64,000 bases of DNA, taken from positions 3,410,001-3,474,000 of the forward strand of contig OY763072.1 of NCBI GenBank assembly GCA_963666865.1, read 5' to 3'. The notes beneath the pieces are model-generated. The model worked only from the letters and a program-made list of their open reading frames with translations. It was not told the origin of the DNA and did not search any database. Below are positions 42,379-50,895 of this stretch, piece after piece (the stretch's first letter is position 1; every line of letters begins with the position of its first letter). Source of the DNA: Bin87 sp963666865. GTDB taxonomy: Bacteria; Chloroflexota; Dehalococcoidia; Lucifugimonadales; UBA3495. The position numbers and the translations under genes were made by a program.

Positions 42379-43794
42379 ATGACCATGTCCACCAACCCTT
42401 CAGACACAGAAAACCCTGCCGACGCCCCGGCGCCGAACCAACCCGGACCACCGGAGGCGGATGTCCTGCCCGATTGGGCCCAGGAGGTTCCGCGCCGACG
42501 CCGGTTCATCTCCCGCCGCAACGCCATCATCGGCGTGGTCGCGCTGATCGTGATCGGGTTCGTGGTGTGGCTCAATTTCCCGTTCATTCCCGACCCGGTG
42601 ATTCTGTGGGGACGGCAACCCGAAACGGTGTTCGACTCCGCATCCACCGGACAGGCATGGACGATGGCCGGCCGCAACCTGGGCCAAACCAGGTACGCTG
42701 CGGACGTGCTGGACGAACCGCGGGGCAGATTGGCCTGGAGCGCGGACACCGGCGAGGCTACGCTGGCCGCGCCTATCGTATCGGGAGGGCGCATCTACCT
42801 GGGCGCGCACTTCCGCATCGCGGTGCTGGATGCCGGAACGGGGCAGGAACTGGATTCCATGCCCGCCACCGGACCGCTGGGAAACTCGCTGGCCCTGGCC
42901 AACGACACGCTGTACTACACGACGCCGGACCGCCGGCTGGTGGCCAGGGATCCAGTCAGCCAGGAGATACGCTGGGAATACGAGATGGGCGATTCGACGG
43001 CCGGTCCGGTATCGGTAGCCAACGGCATCGTGTACGCCGGCGCGCTGGATGGCGTCACCTATGCCCTGAACGCATCTACCGGCGAGAACATCTGGTTCCA
43101 CGAGTCACTGGGCGAAGTACGTTCGCCTCCGTCCCTGGACGGCAATCATGTTTTCACCGCCTCCGCCGACCGGAGCCTGTACGCCCTGGACGCCAGGACC
43201 GGCCAGGAACGGGCAAGGTTCCGCAGTACGGGATCGTTGACGGCCTCGCCGGTGACCGCCAACGGGCTGACTTACTTCGTGGCGCAACGTCAGTTGCACG
43301 TTATGGAGGCCGACGCCCTGGAATACCCCGCCCAGTATGCCGTCACCCGAACCTGGTCCCAGCTGTGGCTGTGGGGTTTCCCCTTGCCAGCGCCACCGTC
43401 CCAACCGGGCGACCGTTGGCGGTTCGGGTCGGACTACCCCGATGATTACTCCTCGCGCCTCAAGAGGACTGAGGGCATCATCTCCGCGCCGGCAGTGGCG
43501 GGAGAGAGGCTGTACATCGGCGACACGGTGGGCAAGATGTACGCCATAGACGCGATAGCCGGCGGGGAGGAGTGGCAGTTTCAGGCTGAAGACGGCATTG
43601 TTGCCTCGCCCGTGGTGGTGGGCGAATTGCTGGCTTTCGGAGACAAATCGGGCTGGCTCTACGGCCTGAACCGGGCCGACGGCACGGAACGCTGGCGACT
43701 GCAACTTTCCGCCGGCGTCCGCACCGACCCGGTCTATGCGGAAGGACGGCTGCTGGTGCGCACGGAGGACGGCGCGCTCCACGCCATCGACTGA
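42379..43794 (+). CDS. Membrane-anchored PQQ-like beta-propeller protein
   Basis: The 471-residue protein has a Pro-rich cytoplasmic N-terminus (1-40), one membrane segment (about 49-67), and a beta-propeller made of BamB/PQQ-type repeats: A-L-D-A-x-T-G-x-E and similar units at spaced intervals (for example YALDARTGQERARF and YAIDAIAGGEEWQF). BamB-like function is unlikely in a monoderm; it may be a scaffold or sensor at the cell surface. Tryptophan-docking positions are partly degenerate. ATG 42379 or 42385 could be the start. Confidence 0.82.
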   Translation: MTMSTNPSDTENPADAPAPNQPGPPEADVLPDWAQEVPRRRRFISRRNAIIGVVALIVIGFVVWLNFPFIPDPVILWGRQPETVFDSASTGQAWTMAGRNLGQTRYAADVLDEPRGRLAWSADTGEATLAAPIVSGGRIYLGAHFRIAVLDAGTGQELDSMPATGPLGNSLALANDTLYYTTPDRRLVARDPVSQEIRWEYEMGDSTAGPVSVANGIVYAGALDGVTYALNASTGENIWFHESLGEVRSPPSLDGNHVFTASADRSLYALDARTGQERARFRSTGSLTASPVTANGLTYFVAQRQLHVMEADALEYPAQYAVTRTWSQLWLWGFPLPAPPSQPGDRWRFGSDYPDDYSSRLKRTEGIISAPAVAGERLYIGDTVGKMYAIDAIAGGEEWQFQAEDGIVASPVVVGELLAFGDKSGWLYGLNRADGTERWRLQLSAGVRTDPVYAEGRLLVRTEDGALHAID

Positions 43795-43803
43795 CCCGCC
43801 CGG

Positions 43804-44586
43804 CTACTGCGCCGTATAGCCTCCGTCGATCACCAGTTCGCTGCCGGTCATGAAGGACGATTCTTCCGACGCCAGAAACAGCACGCCAAAGGCAATGTCA
43901 TCCACGGTGCCGATGCGTCCGATGGGTGTGGAATCGACGCGGAGTTGACGCTGCTCCGGGTCGGCCATGGTGCGTGCCGTCATGGCGGTGTCGATAAACC
44001 CGGGATGGACCGAGTTGCAGCGGATGTTCTCGCCGGCGTACTGCACGGCGGTGGACTTGGTGAGCAGCCGCACCGCGCCCTTGGAACTGGCATAGGCCGA
44101 GCCGGCGCCGGAGCCGGGCCTGGTGGCAATCATTCCGGCGATGGACGAGATGTTGATGATGGAGCCCCCGCCGGCGGTGCGCATGGCCGGGATGGCGGCG
44201 CGGGTGCCTAGAAAGACGCCCTTGCCGTTCACGTCCATGATCTGATCCCACACTTCAGTGGGGGCCTCATGGATGCGCGGCGCGTTGGGGCCGCCGATTG
44301 CGGTTCCACCAATACCGGCGTTGTTGACCAGGATGTCCAGCTTGCCGTAGCGGTTCACCGCCTCGGTGACGGCGTCAGCCCACTGGTCGGCGTCGGTGAC
44401 GTCCAGGTGGACGTAGGTGGCGTTGCCGCCCAGTTCCCGGATCTCCGCCTCCAGGCGCATCCCTTCTTCATCCAGGATGTCGCCGATTACCACAGCGGCA
44501 CCCTCCTGGGCAAACAGCCTGGTCTCGGCAGCGCCCTGGCCCCGCGCGCCGCCGCTGATGAGGGCTACTTTTCCTTCCAGTCGCAT
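43804..44586 (-). CDS. SDR family oxidoreductase
   Basis: The 260-residue classical short-chain dehydrogenase has the cofactor motif SGGARGQG (11-18), NNAG (88-91), and the active Ser148, Tyr165 and Lys169 (YASSK). Asp36 at the end of strand 2 (GDILD) favours NAD(H). It would oxidise or reduce an alcohol/ketone pair. AGAGGAG precedes ATG 44586. It is the last gene of a run of minus-strand catabolic genes, each separated by a palindromic repeat. Confidence 0.88.
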   Translation of the reverse strand: MRLEGKVALISGGARGQGAAETRLFAQEGAAVVIGDILDEEGMRLEAEIRELGGNATYVHLDVTDADQWADAVTEAVNRYGKLDILVNNAGIGGTAIGGPNAPRIHEAPTEVWDQIMDVNGKGVFLGTRAAIPAMRTAGGGSIINISSIAGMIATRPGSGAGSAYASSKGAVRLLTKSTAVQYAGENIRCNSVHPGFIDTAMTARTMADPEQRQLRVDSTPIGRIGTVDDIAFGVLFLASEESSFMTGSELVIDGGYTAQ

Positions 44587-44619
44587 GGTGATTTCTCCTC
44601 TTGCATTGTGTCTATGCCA

Positions 44620-44648
44620 GTAGGGGCGGGTTTGAAACCCGCCCCTAC
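44620..44648. repeat. GTAGGGGCG palindromic repeat, copy 4 (GGTTTGAAACC core)
   Basis: 29-bp element with the same GTAGGGGCG / CGCCCCTAC ends as copies 1-3 but a GTTTGAAAC core, between the SDR and lactonase genes. Confidence 0.85.
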
Positions 44649-44667
44649 GTCGTTACGACGGACGGCG

Positions 44668-45720
44668 TTAGTCGCCCAGCGTGGTCGTCAAAACCGACAT
44701 AGGACGCTCGCCCACGGCGTAGGTTCCCAACGGGGTCATCTTGCCGGTGTCGGCGTTGATGCTGTAGGACGCCAACTGCCCCGTCGCCGAGCCGGCGGCG
44801 AAGACGTAGTGGCCCGACGGGTCCAGGCTGAACGCGCTGGGCACCGCCTCGGTGGCCGCGTGATCCGCCGGAGTCAGTCGGCCTTCGCCGTCCACAGTAA
44901 AGCTGGCGATGCTGTTGTGGCCGCGGTTGGGCACGAATAGCAAACTGCCATCCGGCGAAAACTGGATCTGCGAGCAGGTGTTGCGCTCGGTAACGTCGGC
45001 GGGCAGGGTTGAGACGGTTTCGAGGGGCGTCAGCCGACCCTCGCCGTCAATAGTGTAGGACGACACGCTGCATCCCTGCTCGTTGGAGAAATACACCACG
45101 TCCAGAGAGGGATGGAAGGTCAAGTGCCGCGGGCCGATGTCGTCATCCTGGGCCAGGGTGGGCGGGTCGTTGGGGGTCAACGCGCCGCTGGATGCGTCAA
45201 ACCGGAACTGGTAAATGATGTTGGGTCCCGGAATGTTCTTGGGCGGCTCCAGCACGTTGTCCTGCTGCTTGGCGATGTGGGGCACGTAGGCGAACCGATT
45301 GGAACGGTCGGTGAGCATGGCGTGAGCGCCAACGTCCGTTTCTACCACTGCGGTGGCGGCACCGCCCACGCTGCCGTCGTCGCCCAGGGGGTGCACGGCG
45401 GCGCGCCCATCGGGATAGTATGACGACAGCAGGTAACGGCCGGTGCGGTCGGTGGCCAGGTAGGTGGGCTGGCCGGGGGGCGTAACCGAGCCGGTGGTGG
45501 TCAGTTCACCGGTCTGCTGATTGATGCGGTGACTGGTGATCTCGGGGACCTCCCGGTGGCCGGCGTACAGGGTCTGACGGTCGGGACTGATGGCAAGCAG
45601 GGACGGCCCGCCGGAGACGGCCTCCTCGCCCACCAGCGTCAGCGCCCCGCTGCCTTCGTCCATGGTGAAGATTGATACCTTGTTGTCATCCTGGGCCGCT
45701 ACATACACATAGGTTGCCAT
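44668..45720 (-). CDS. Lactonase family protein (6-phosphogluconolactonase-like propeller)
   Basis: The 350-residue protein is a seven-bladed propeller of the YbhE/Pgl type (cycloisomerase 2-like): VSIFTMDEGSGALTLVGE, ISPDRQTLYAG, GPRHLTFHPSLDVVYFSNE, and SQIQFSPDGSLLFVPNRGHNSI are blade-like repeats. Members hydrolyse sugar or other lactones. AAAGGAGGT precedes ATG 45720. It lies in the minus-strand run with an LLM and a GMC oxidoreductase, so a sugar-acid or alcohol oxidation route is plausible. Confidence 0.86.
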   Translation of the reverse strand: MATYVYVAAQDDNKVSIFTMDEGSGALTLVGEEAVSGGPSLLAISPDRQTLYAGHREVPEITSHRINQQTGELTTTGSVTPPGQPTYLATDRTGRYLLSSYYPDGRAAVHPLGDDGSVGGAATAVVETDVGAHAMLTDRSNRFAYVPHIAKQQDNVLEPPKNIPGPNIIYQFRFDASSGALTPNDPPTLAQDDDIGPRHLTFHPSLDVVYFSNEQGCSVSSYTIDGEGRLTPLETVSTLPADVTERNTCSQIQFSPDGSLLFVPNRGHNSIASFTVDGEGRLTPADHAATEAVPSAFSLDPSGHYVFAAGSATGQLASYSINADTGKMTPLGTYAVGERPMSVLTTTLGD

Positions 45721-45742
45721 TTTTGTTACCTCCTTTCCTCAA

Positions 45743-45769
45743 ACCGTCATTCCGGCGAAAGCCGGAAAC
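45743..45769. repeat. Dispersed CCGGCGAAAGCCGG hairpin repeat, copy 2
   Basis: CCGTCATTCCGGCGAAAGCC-type element, in the lactonase 5' region. Similar elements lie at 13539 and 55681. Confidence 0.75.
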
Positions 45770-45803
45770 TAGTACTCCTTTGCTACTCGGACGCGGGAGC
45801 AGT

Positions 45804-45832
45804 GTAGGGGCGGGTTTCAAACCCGCCACTAC
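45804..45832. repeat. GTAGGGGCG palindromic repeat, copy 5 (GGTTTCAAACC core)
   Basis: 29-bp element, with one mismatch in the right arm (CGCCACTAC), 4 bp past the stop of the LLM gene. Confidence 0.85.
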
Positions 45833-45835
45833 GTA

Positions 45836-46687
45836 CTACCGAAGCAGCGCCTCCGCCATGCGCTCCAGCTGCTGGCCCATTTCCTCCTCGCTATCGGAGT
45901 GGTTGGGCCAGACGCAGACGCGCATGGCGCCGGCGTTGAGGAAGTCATCGACCGTCTGGCGGGTGGTGTCCGGCTGCTGCCCGAACACGGAGATGGTCAG
46001 CGACTCGGGGTCGCGACCGCGTTCTTCCGCCAGGGCGTCCAGCTGCTGTCGGCTGTCCTCAATCTGGGCGGGATTGGCCCGGTTGGGCAGCCAGCCGTCT
46101 CCATAGCGCACCACCCGGCGCAGCACGTTGCGGGCGTTACCGCCCAGCAGGACGGGCGGGTGCGGGTCCTGGGCCGGCTTGGGGTACATATAGACGGGCG
46201 GGAAGTTGTAGTACTTGCCGTGGAACTCAGCCTGATCCTCGGTCCAGAGGGCTTTGAGGGCGTTCACGGCCTCCTCGGTCTGGGTCCAGCGGTGGTCGAA
46301 GTCGCCGCCCATCATCTCAGTTTCTTCCCGGTTCCAGCCGGCGCCGATGCCGAAGACGAACCGGCCGTTGCTGTGCTGGTCCAGCACCGAGATCTGCTTG
46401 GCAAGGATCAAGGGGTTGCGCTCCGGAACCAGGGTGATGCCGGTGCAGAGTTTGATCTTCTCGGTGACGGCAGCGGCCATGGCCAGCGCCATGTAGGGGT
46501 CGGAAAAGTGGCGGTAGGTCCAGGGTATCTCGCCGCCGGTGGCCGGGAAGGGGCTTTCGCTGTGCACGGGCAAGATGGGGTGCTCGTGATACCAGATGGA
46601 CTCGAAGCCCAGGTCTTCGGCCTTCTTGGCGATGAATGCCGGGTTCAAGGTGTAGGCCGGCAGGGGAACGATTATACCTACTGACAT
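45836..46687 (-). CDS. LLM class flavin-dependent oxidoreductase
   Basis: The 283-residue luciferase-like protein has FESIWYHEHPIL, TGITLVPERNPL, GRFVFGIGAGWNREE and PPVLLGGNARNVL. It belongs to the F420/FMN-dependent monooxygenase group; the substrate is unknown. GAGGAG lies before ATG 46687; the open frame to 46738 is unlikely to be used. It sits between the lactonase and GMC oxidoreductase genes. Confidence 0.86.
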   Translation of the reverse strand: MSVGIIVPLPAYTLNPAFIAKKAEDLGFESIWYHEHPILPVHSESPFPATGGEIPWTYRHFSDPYMALAMAAAVTEKIKLCTGITLVPERNPLILAKQISVLDQHSNGRFVFGIGAGWNREETEMMGGDFDHRWTQTEEAVNALKALWTEDQAEFHGKYYNFPPVYMYPKPAQDPHPPVLLGGNARNVLRRVVRYGDGWLPNRANPAQIEDSRQQLDALAEERGRDPESLTISVFGQQPDTTRQTVDDFLNAGAMRVCVWPNHSDSEEEMGQQLERMAEALLR

Positions 46688-46723
46688 TTGGTTGCTCCTC
46701 TCTAGTTGCCGATGAATGTCGGT

Positions 46724-46751
46724 GTAGGGGCGACGCATGCGTCGCCCCTAC
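46724..46751. repeat. GTAGGGGCG palindromic repeat, copy 6 (ACGCATGCGT core)
   Basis: Perfect 28-bp palindrome with the same ends and a third core type, between the LLM and GMC genes. Confidence 0.88.
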
Positions 46752-46767
46752 GTTTCGATTGCGACTT

Positions 46768-48339
46768 TTACCCCTCCGCAATCCAGTTGGCGACGCGCTC
46801 GCCGATCATGATGGTGGTGCAGTTGGTGTTGGCGCGGATGACGTCGGGCATCACGGAGGCGTCAGCGACGCGCAAGGCTTCGATGCCGTGGACGCGGCAA
46901 TACTGGTCCACCACCGCCATGGGGTCACTGTCCGAGCCCATCTTGCAGGTGCCGGAAAGATGCTGGCCGATGCAGACCTCGCGGAGCATCCAGTCGTCCA
47001 AAGCCTCGTCGGAGACCAGGTCTTCCTCGGTGGGCGAGATCAGGCCGTCGTAGATATGGTGGAACTGCTCGTGATCCAGCAGGCCCAGCGCGATGCGGAC
47101 CGCTTCCCGCATCCGTTCCCGGTCCCACTCGGCTTCAAGATACCGGCAGTCGATATGAGGCTGCACGTCGGGGTCGGTGGATTGCAGAGTGAGTTCGCCG
47201 GCGCTCTCCGCCAACTCCATCATGCACGTGATGCGGATGCCCTCGTTATCGAAGGGGTCGCCACCCAGCGGCGTCGAGAAGGACGAGGGGAAGATCTGCA
47301 TATCGTTGCGGGCGTCGGACCCGCTGGCGGTGTAGCGCAGCACGGTCTGGATGCGTGGCGCGTCGGGATCCAGGGGGAAGTCGTTCTTGACCTTGACGCG
47401 GACGGGCACCAGGGGATGGTCGCGGAGGTTCTTGCCCACGCCGGGCAGATCCTTGACCACCGGAATGCCCAGGCTGCGCAGCTCCTCGGCCGGGCCTACG
47501 CCGGACAGCATCAGCAGTTGGGGCGAGGCGATGGCGCCGGCGCAGAGGACGATCTGCTCGCCCTCGATCTGGAAGGTTTCGCCGCCGCTCTCCACTTCCA
47601 CCCCGACCGCCCGCGGTGAGCTTGTCGAACCGGGTGAGCCTGTCGAACCATCCTGAAACAGGATGCGGCGCACACGGACGTTGCCGCGAATGGTCAGGTT
47701 GAGCCGGTGGCGATTGGGGTTGACGTAGCTCAGCGCGGTGCTCATGCGCACGCCGTTGGGGTTGTTCATCGGGAAAGGGCCGACGCCGGTGGAATCGGGG
47801 TGGTTGTGGTCGTACACCTCGTTATATCCGATGTCGGTACAGGCTTGGACGAAGGCTTCCTGCAGGGGCAGCCAGTTCTCGCGGCGGTGGCGGCGGACGG
47901 GTATGGGTCCGTCGAAGCCGTGGAAGTCGTCGGTGATGTCGGTGTCCGTTTCCTGCCGGCGGAAGAAGGGCAGGACGTTGATGTAGCTCCACTCGTCGTT
48001 GCCCCACTCGGCCCAGCGGTCGTAGTCCTCGGGCACGCCGCGCAGGAAGACCTGGCCGTTGATGGCGCTGGTGCCGCCAACCACTCGGCCCCGGGGCACG
48101 TTCACCGGCTCGGTCTGGCGGGGGGTGCCGGTGCCCACGAAGGACCAGTTGTGGGGCGCGCCCATTTCCGAGGCGCGGGGAGCGTAGCCGAACTTCAGGT
48201 CATCGGGCGTCTGCTCCAGGTCAGGGTAGTCCGGCCCGGCTTCCAGCAAGAGCACCGAGCGGGAGGGGTCTTCGGACAGGCGGGTTGCCATGGTTCCGCC
48301 AGCGGAACCGGCGCCGATTACGATAACGTCATATTTCAT
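46768..48339 (-). CDS. GMC family oxidoreductase (choline dehydrogenase-like)
   Basis: The 523-residue flavoprotein has the FAD-binding GAGSAGG motif (9-15), LLLEAGPDYP, GGTSAINGQVFLRG, ASPQLLMLSGVGP and the C-terminal substrate domain with HLSGTCKMG and NTNCTTIMIGE (active His and Asn). It oxidises an alcohol; the substrate is unknown. Compared with its paralogue at 57867, it has about 12 extra residues (near GSTGSPGSTSSP) coded by an in-frame repeat at 47615-47650. The likely fold position is a surface loop. Confidence 0.87.
   Translation of the reverse strand: MKYDVIVIGAGSAGGTMATRLSEDPSRSVLLLEAGPDYPDLEQTPDDLKFGYAPRASEMGAPHNWSFVGTGTPRQTEPVNVPRGRVVGGTSAINGQVFLRGVPEDYDRWAEWGNDEWSYINVLPFFRRQETDTDITDDFHGFDGPIPVRRHRRENWLPLQEAFVQACTDIGYNEVYDHNHPDSTGVGPFPMNNPNGVRMSTALSYVNPNRHRLNLTIRGNVRVRRILFQDGSTGSPGSTSSPRAVGVEVESGGETFQIEGEQIVLCAGAIASPQLLMLSGVGPAEELRSLGIPVVKDLPGVGKNLRDHPLVPVRVKVKNDFPLDPDAPRIQTVLRYTASGSDARNDMQIFPSSFSTPLGGDPFDNEGIRITCMMELAESAGELTLQSTDPDVQPHIDCRYLEAEWDRERMREAVRIALGLLDHEQFHHIYDGLISPTEEDLVSDEALDDWMLREVCIGQHLSGTCKMGSDSDPMAVVDQYCRVHGIEALRVADASVMPDVIRANTNCTTIMIGERVANWIAEG
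47615..47650. repeat. In-frame double copy of an 18-bp repeat inside the GMC gene
   Basis: Two tandem 18-bp units starting GGTGAGC(T/C)TGTCGAACC lie within the GMC coding sequence and add 12 codons absent from the paralogue at 57867. A related unit lies in non-coding DNA at about 55824-55848. Confidence 0.75.
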
Positions 48340-48355
48340 ACCGTTGCACCTCTGT

Positions 48356-48386
48356 CATTGCGAGCACAGCGTGGCAATCTCGTTGG
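48356..48386. repeat. Partial CATTGCGAG element
   Basis: Thirty-one bases that match one arm of the 87-bp inverted repeat at 62871 (CATTGCGAGC, then GGCAATCTCG). It is next to a palindromic repeat at 48390. Confidence 0.6.
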
Positions 48387-48389
48387 CAC

Positions 48390-48418
48390 GTAGGGGCAGG
48401 TTTGAAATCTGCACCTAC
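48390..48418. repeat. GTAGGGGC palindromic repeat, copy 7 (degenerate)
   Basis: Diverged 29-bp copy (GTAGGGGCAGG ... CTGCACCTAC). Its right end supplies the stop codon of the isochorismatase-like gene. Confidence 0.75.
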
Positions 48419-48939
48419 AACGCACTCAGAAATTCGTCGGTGGTCATCACGGTGCCCTGCCTGGGATAGACCTTTTCGGTGAGGACGCGATGCACTTCCG
48501 GATCGCCGTCGGAACAGGCGTCAGACAGGACGATGAAGCTGTAGTTGACGTCCACGGCCCAGCGCACCGATGAGAGCACGCAGCCGCTGGTGGCAACACC
48601 CATTATGACCAGGTTGTCCTTGCCCATCTCACGCAGGCTCACGTCCAGCGCGGTGGTGGAGAACGGGCCGGGGCGAACTTTGGTGATAACCGGTTCGCCC
48701 TCCGCAGGAGCGACGCCCTCGTGCAGTTCCACGTCGGGGGCGTACTCGGCGAAGGGGCCGCCGCGATGCACTACGTAAATCACGGGGATGCCGGCCTGGC
48801 GGGCTCCGGCGAGGGCTTTGGCCGCATTCTCAACGACCGCCGCCGGCTCGGTAGCCACGTTGGCGATGATGCGCTGCTGGAAATCCATAATCAAAACGGC
48901 GGTGCGAGCGGCGTCGATTTTGGTGGCTTGCTGGGTCAT
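48415..48939 (-). CDS. Isochorismatase-like cysteine hydrolase
   Basis: The 174-residue protein has the Asp-Lys-Cys triad of the isochorismatase-like family: Asp19 (IMDFQ), Lys87 (ITKVRPGPF) and Cys120 (ATSGCV). Such enzymes split N-carbamoyl or other amide/ester substrates. The stop codon (TAG at 48415-48417) lies inside a palindromic repeat, which may have trimmed the C-terminus. ATG 48939 opens the minus-strand run GMC-LLM-lactonase-SDR. Confidence 0.86.
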   Translation of the reverse strand: MTQQATKIDAARTAVLIMDFQQRIIANVATEPAAVVENAAKALAGARQAGIPVIYVVHRGGPFAEYAPDVELHEGVAPAEGEPVITKVRPGPFSTTALDVSLREMGKDNLVIMGVATSGCVLSSVRWAVDVNYSFIVLSDACSDGDPEVHRVLTEKVYPRQGTVMTTDEFLSAL

Positions 48940-49051
48940 GGCGTTCCTCCCTCAGCGGTTGAGATCCCCGTGCTTGTTTTGGGCGATATTATAGCGTTGG
49001 AATCGAAATAGGGTTATCGCTTACCCCCGAACCTCGCTCCGCATCGTCCCG

Positions 49052-50134
49052 GTGGCAACGGCAACGGAACGGTCGCTAACCTACTGTGGTAAAGTGTCGT
49101 CGCTACCGGAGTTGACGTTGGCGACACCGAATCCGGAAATACCGTTCCACGATCTGGCGCAACGCCACATCGGTCTCACCGACGCGACCGGTGAAAACTG
49201 GACTGAAGCAGCACGAGTATGCCTTGATCGTCACTTCCAGCCGCCAGTTATTTTTCGGGTTAGCTTAGCGGGCCGACAAGTGGACGCGGTAGTGAACTGG
49301 GAACCCCCAGATGACCGTACAAAAGATGCGTGGGCGAATGATATTGACACCACCGAAGCTGGCGCGTACGCGTTGGCTTTGGCCGCTGTAGAGTTGCTCC
49401 ATGGGCTGGTGGCAATGCGGCGCGCTGAAACCGAGACTGGGTCTGACTACTATGTCGCACCATTAGGTACATGGCGCGGCGATTGGGAGAGTTTCATACG
49501 CCTCGAAGTTTCGGGAACGGATGGGGGAAGTGCTACCACAGTTGCCAGCCGACTAAGGAGCAAACTGCGGCAAGCAGCATCAGGAAACAGCGATCTGCCT
49601 GCAATTGCCTGTGTCGTTGGCTTCCAAGCCAAATTGCATACTCTTGGCCAATTTGGAGGAGTGATGACATGGCTTGATCACCACATTCGAAGCGAACACT
49701 TCGCTTCCGATGCAGAAATTGCCCGCCGTCGTGGTGAGCGCGACTTGGCTTCTGAACTCTACGGCAGCGCTGCGCGTGCTGAGTCACAGGCGCTTGAAGA
49801 ACTTGATACGTCTAAATTGCGCACTTATGGGATCATCGCCGTGAGTGCAGTGGCCTTGCACCACAAAGCTGATTTGAGCGATGAGGCCGCTATCCTGGCA
49901 CATCGAATTCTAGGCTCACCTGAGCCACTTCCCAACTTCGCGCGCCGCCAACTAGACGATCTACTTGAAACCATAAAAAGGGAACAATCTGGAATTAGTT
50001 TAGCCGAGGCGCAATTGCTCGTTTCAATCAGCGGCGGTGAAGTAATCCGGGGCGGAGCACCCTTAGATTTAATCCTCGCCAAAACGCAGAAAATGAAGAA
50101 CCTGCTTTACCGAACGACCGAGCACATGAAGTAA
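49052..50134 (+). CDS. Uncharacterised protein, N-terminal 360 residues of a broken gene
   Basis: I cannot name the family. The start GTG 49052 has no obvious ribosome site. Features seen: a probable globular mixed-strand N-terminus, a helical middle (DLASELYGSAARAESQALEEL) and a C-terminal stretch ending KNLLYRTTEHMK. The stop (TAA at 50132) is in the same frame as well-formed protein sequence that goes on for another ~70 codons, so the gene appears to have once been longer. See the pseudogene entry. Confidence 0.5.
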   Translation: MATATERSLTYCGKVSSLPELTLATPNPEIPFHDLAQRHIGLTDATGENWTEAARVCLDRHFQPPVIFRVSLAGRQVDAVVNWEPPDDRTKDAWANDIDTTEAGAYALALAAVELLHGLVAMRRAETETGSDYYVAPLGTWRGDWESFIRLEVSGTDGGSATTVASRLRSKLRQAASGNSDLPAIACVVGFQAKLHTLGQFGGVMTWLDHHIRSEHFASDAEIARRRGERDLASELYGSAARAESQALEELDTSKLRTYGIIAVSAVALHHKADLSDEAAILAHRILGSPEPLPNFARRQLDDLLETIKREQSGISLAEAQLLVSISGGEVIRGGAPLDLILAKTQKMKNLLYRTTEHMK

Positions 50135-50345
50135 CTTCCGCGCCGTACACGCGGGGAACCCAGCAAGGAAATCCAAGATTCCTACAGGCCTTGGATTTTT
50201 CAGACCGCACCCGGCAGCTACCAGTTCGCTGTCTCAGTGCAGCAAACCAGACAACTCGGTATGTTCGACAACGATCAGCTACTGCCCGAGCAGATTGTTG
50301 ACGGCTTGTTTGGGATTCTGACGGCTTGCGTAGAATCGCCTGTAA

Positions 50346-50768
50346 ATGAACTGCCTAAAAAAAGTTCCTGACGCTCAATACAGGACCACATTCCTTAAAT
50401 TGACCCGTGACTTAGCCCCCACCTTTGCGGGAAAAGCATTCGCGCGGATCGACATCAAATCTGCGAACGACGAACACCCTATTTCGTTGTCGCCCAATAC
50501 GAGAAATGTTCTTAACGACGTGATTAGGACAGGAAGCTCGCCTATTCCTGAAGGGCGCGAAGAGGAAATTAGAGGTATTTTACGGGCTTTGCACCTCGAC
50601 CATGATTGGATCGAGGTCAGGAATGTCAATGGAGAACCACAACGCATAGAACACATAAGCGATGAAGTTGACGATAGACTCGGAGCGATGGTGAATCAAG
50701 CCGTCACCGTTCTAGTTTGGAAAGTTGGTGACGACCTGTATTTCCGAGACATCGAAGCAGACGAATAG
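50346..50768 (+). CDS. Uncharacterised protein, C-terminal part of a broken gene
   Basis: The 140-residue frame has FLKLTRDLAPTFAGKAFARI and the C-terminal segments GILRALHLDHDWIEV, SDEVDDRLGAMVNQAV and FRDIEADE. I have seen similar segments at the end of proteins of unknown function, but I cannot name the family. ATG 50346 (followed by CTAAAAAAAG) is probably not a real start; the upstream frame 50261-50362 flows into it across the A7 run. I infer a fragment of one longer gene. Confidence 0.5.
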   Translation: MNCLKKVPDAQYRTTFLKLTRDLAPTFAGKAFARIDIKSANDEHPISLSPNTRNVLNDVIRTGSSPIPEGREEEIRGILRALHLDHDWIEVRNVNGEPQRIEHISDEVDDRLGAMVNQAVTVLVWKVGDDLYFRDIEADE

Positions 50769-50842
50769 CCTAACCATCGCCATTTTGGGGCGACTCTTCC
50801 TCGAAAGGCGGCATTCGGAACGGGTTTCAACCTCTAAAAAAC

Positions 50843-50870
50843 GTAGGAGCGAATGATTATTCGCCCCTAC
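50843..50870. repeat. GTAGGGGCG palindromic repeat, copy 8 (AT core)
   Basis: 28-bp element with a GTAGGAGCG left end, between the broken gene and the NHL gene. Confidence 0.83.
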
Positions 50871-50895
50871 ACAGGTTTGCAATTGCGGGAATACC

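Larger units (their letters stand above)
49052..50768 (+). pseudogene. Probable single gene broken by a stop codon and a +1 frameshift
   Basis: After TAA 50132-50134 the same frame reads on as EPSKEIQDSYRPWIF and SYQFAVSVQQTRQLGMFDND down to NELPKK, where an A7 run (near 50356) shifts the frame; from there the frame of 50346 continues as VPDAQYRTTFLKL. Dropping one A and removing the stop would give about 570 residues. Both breaks may be real or sequencing errors; the A7 is a classic error site. Confidence 0.55.
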
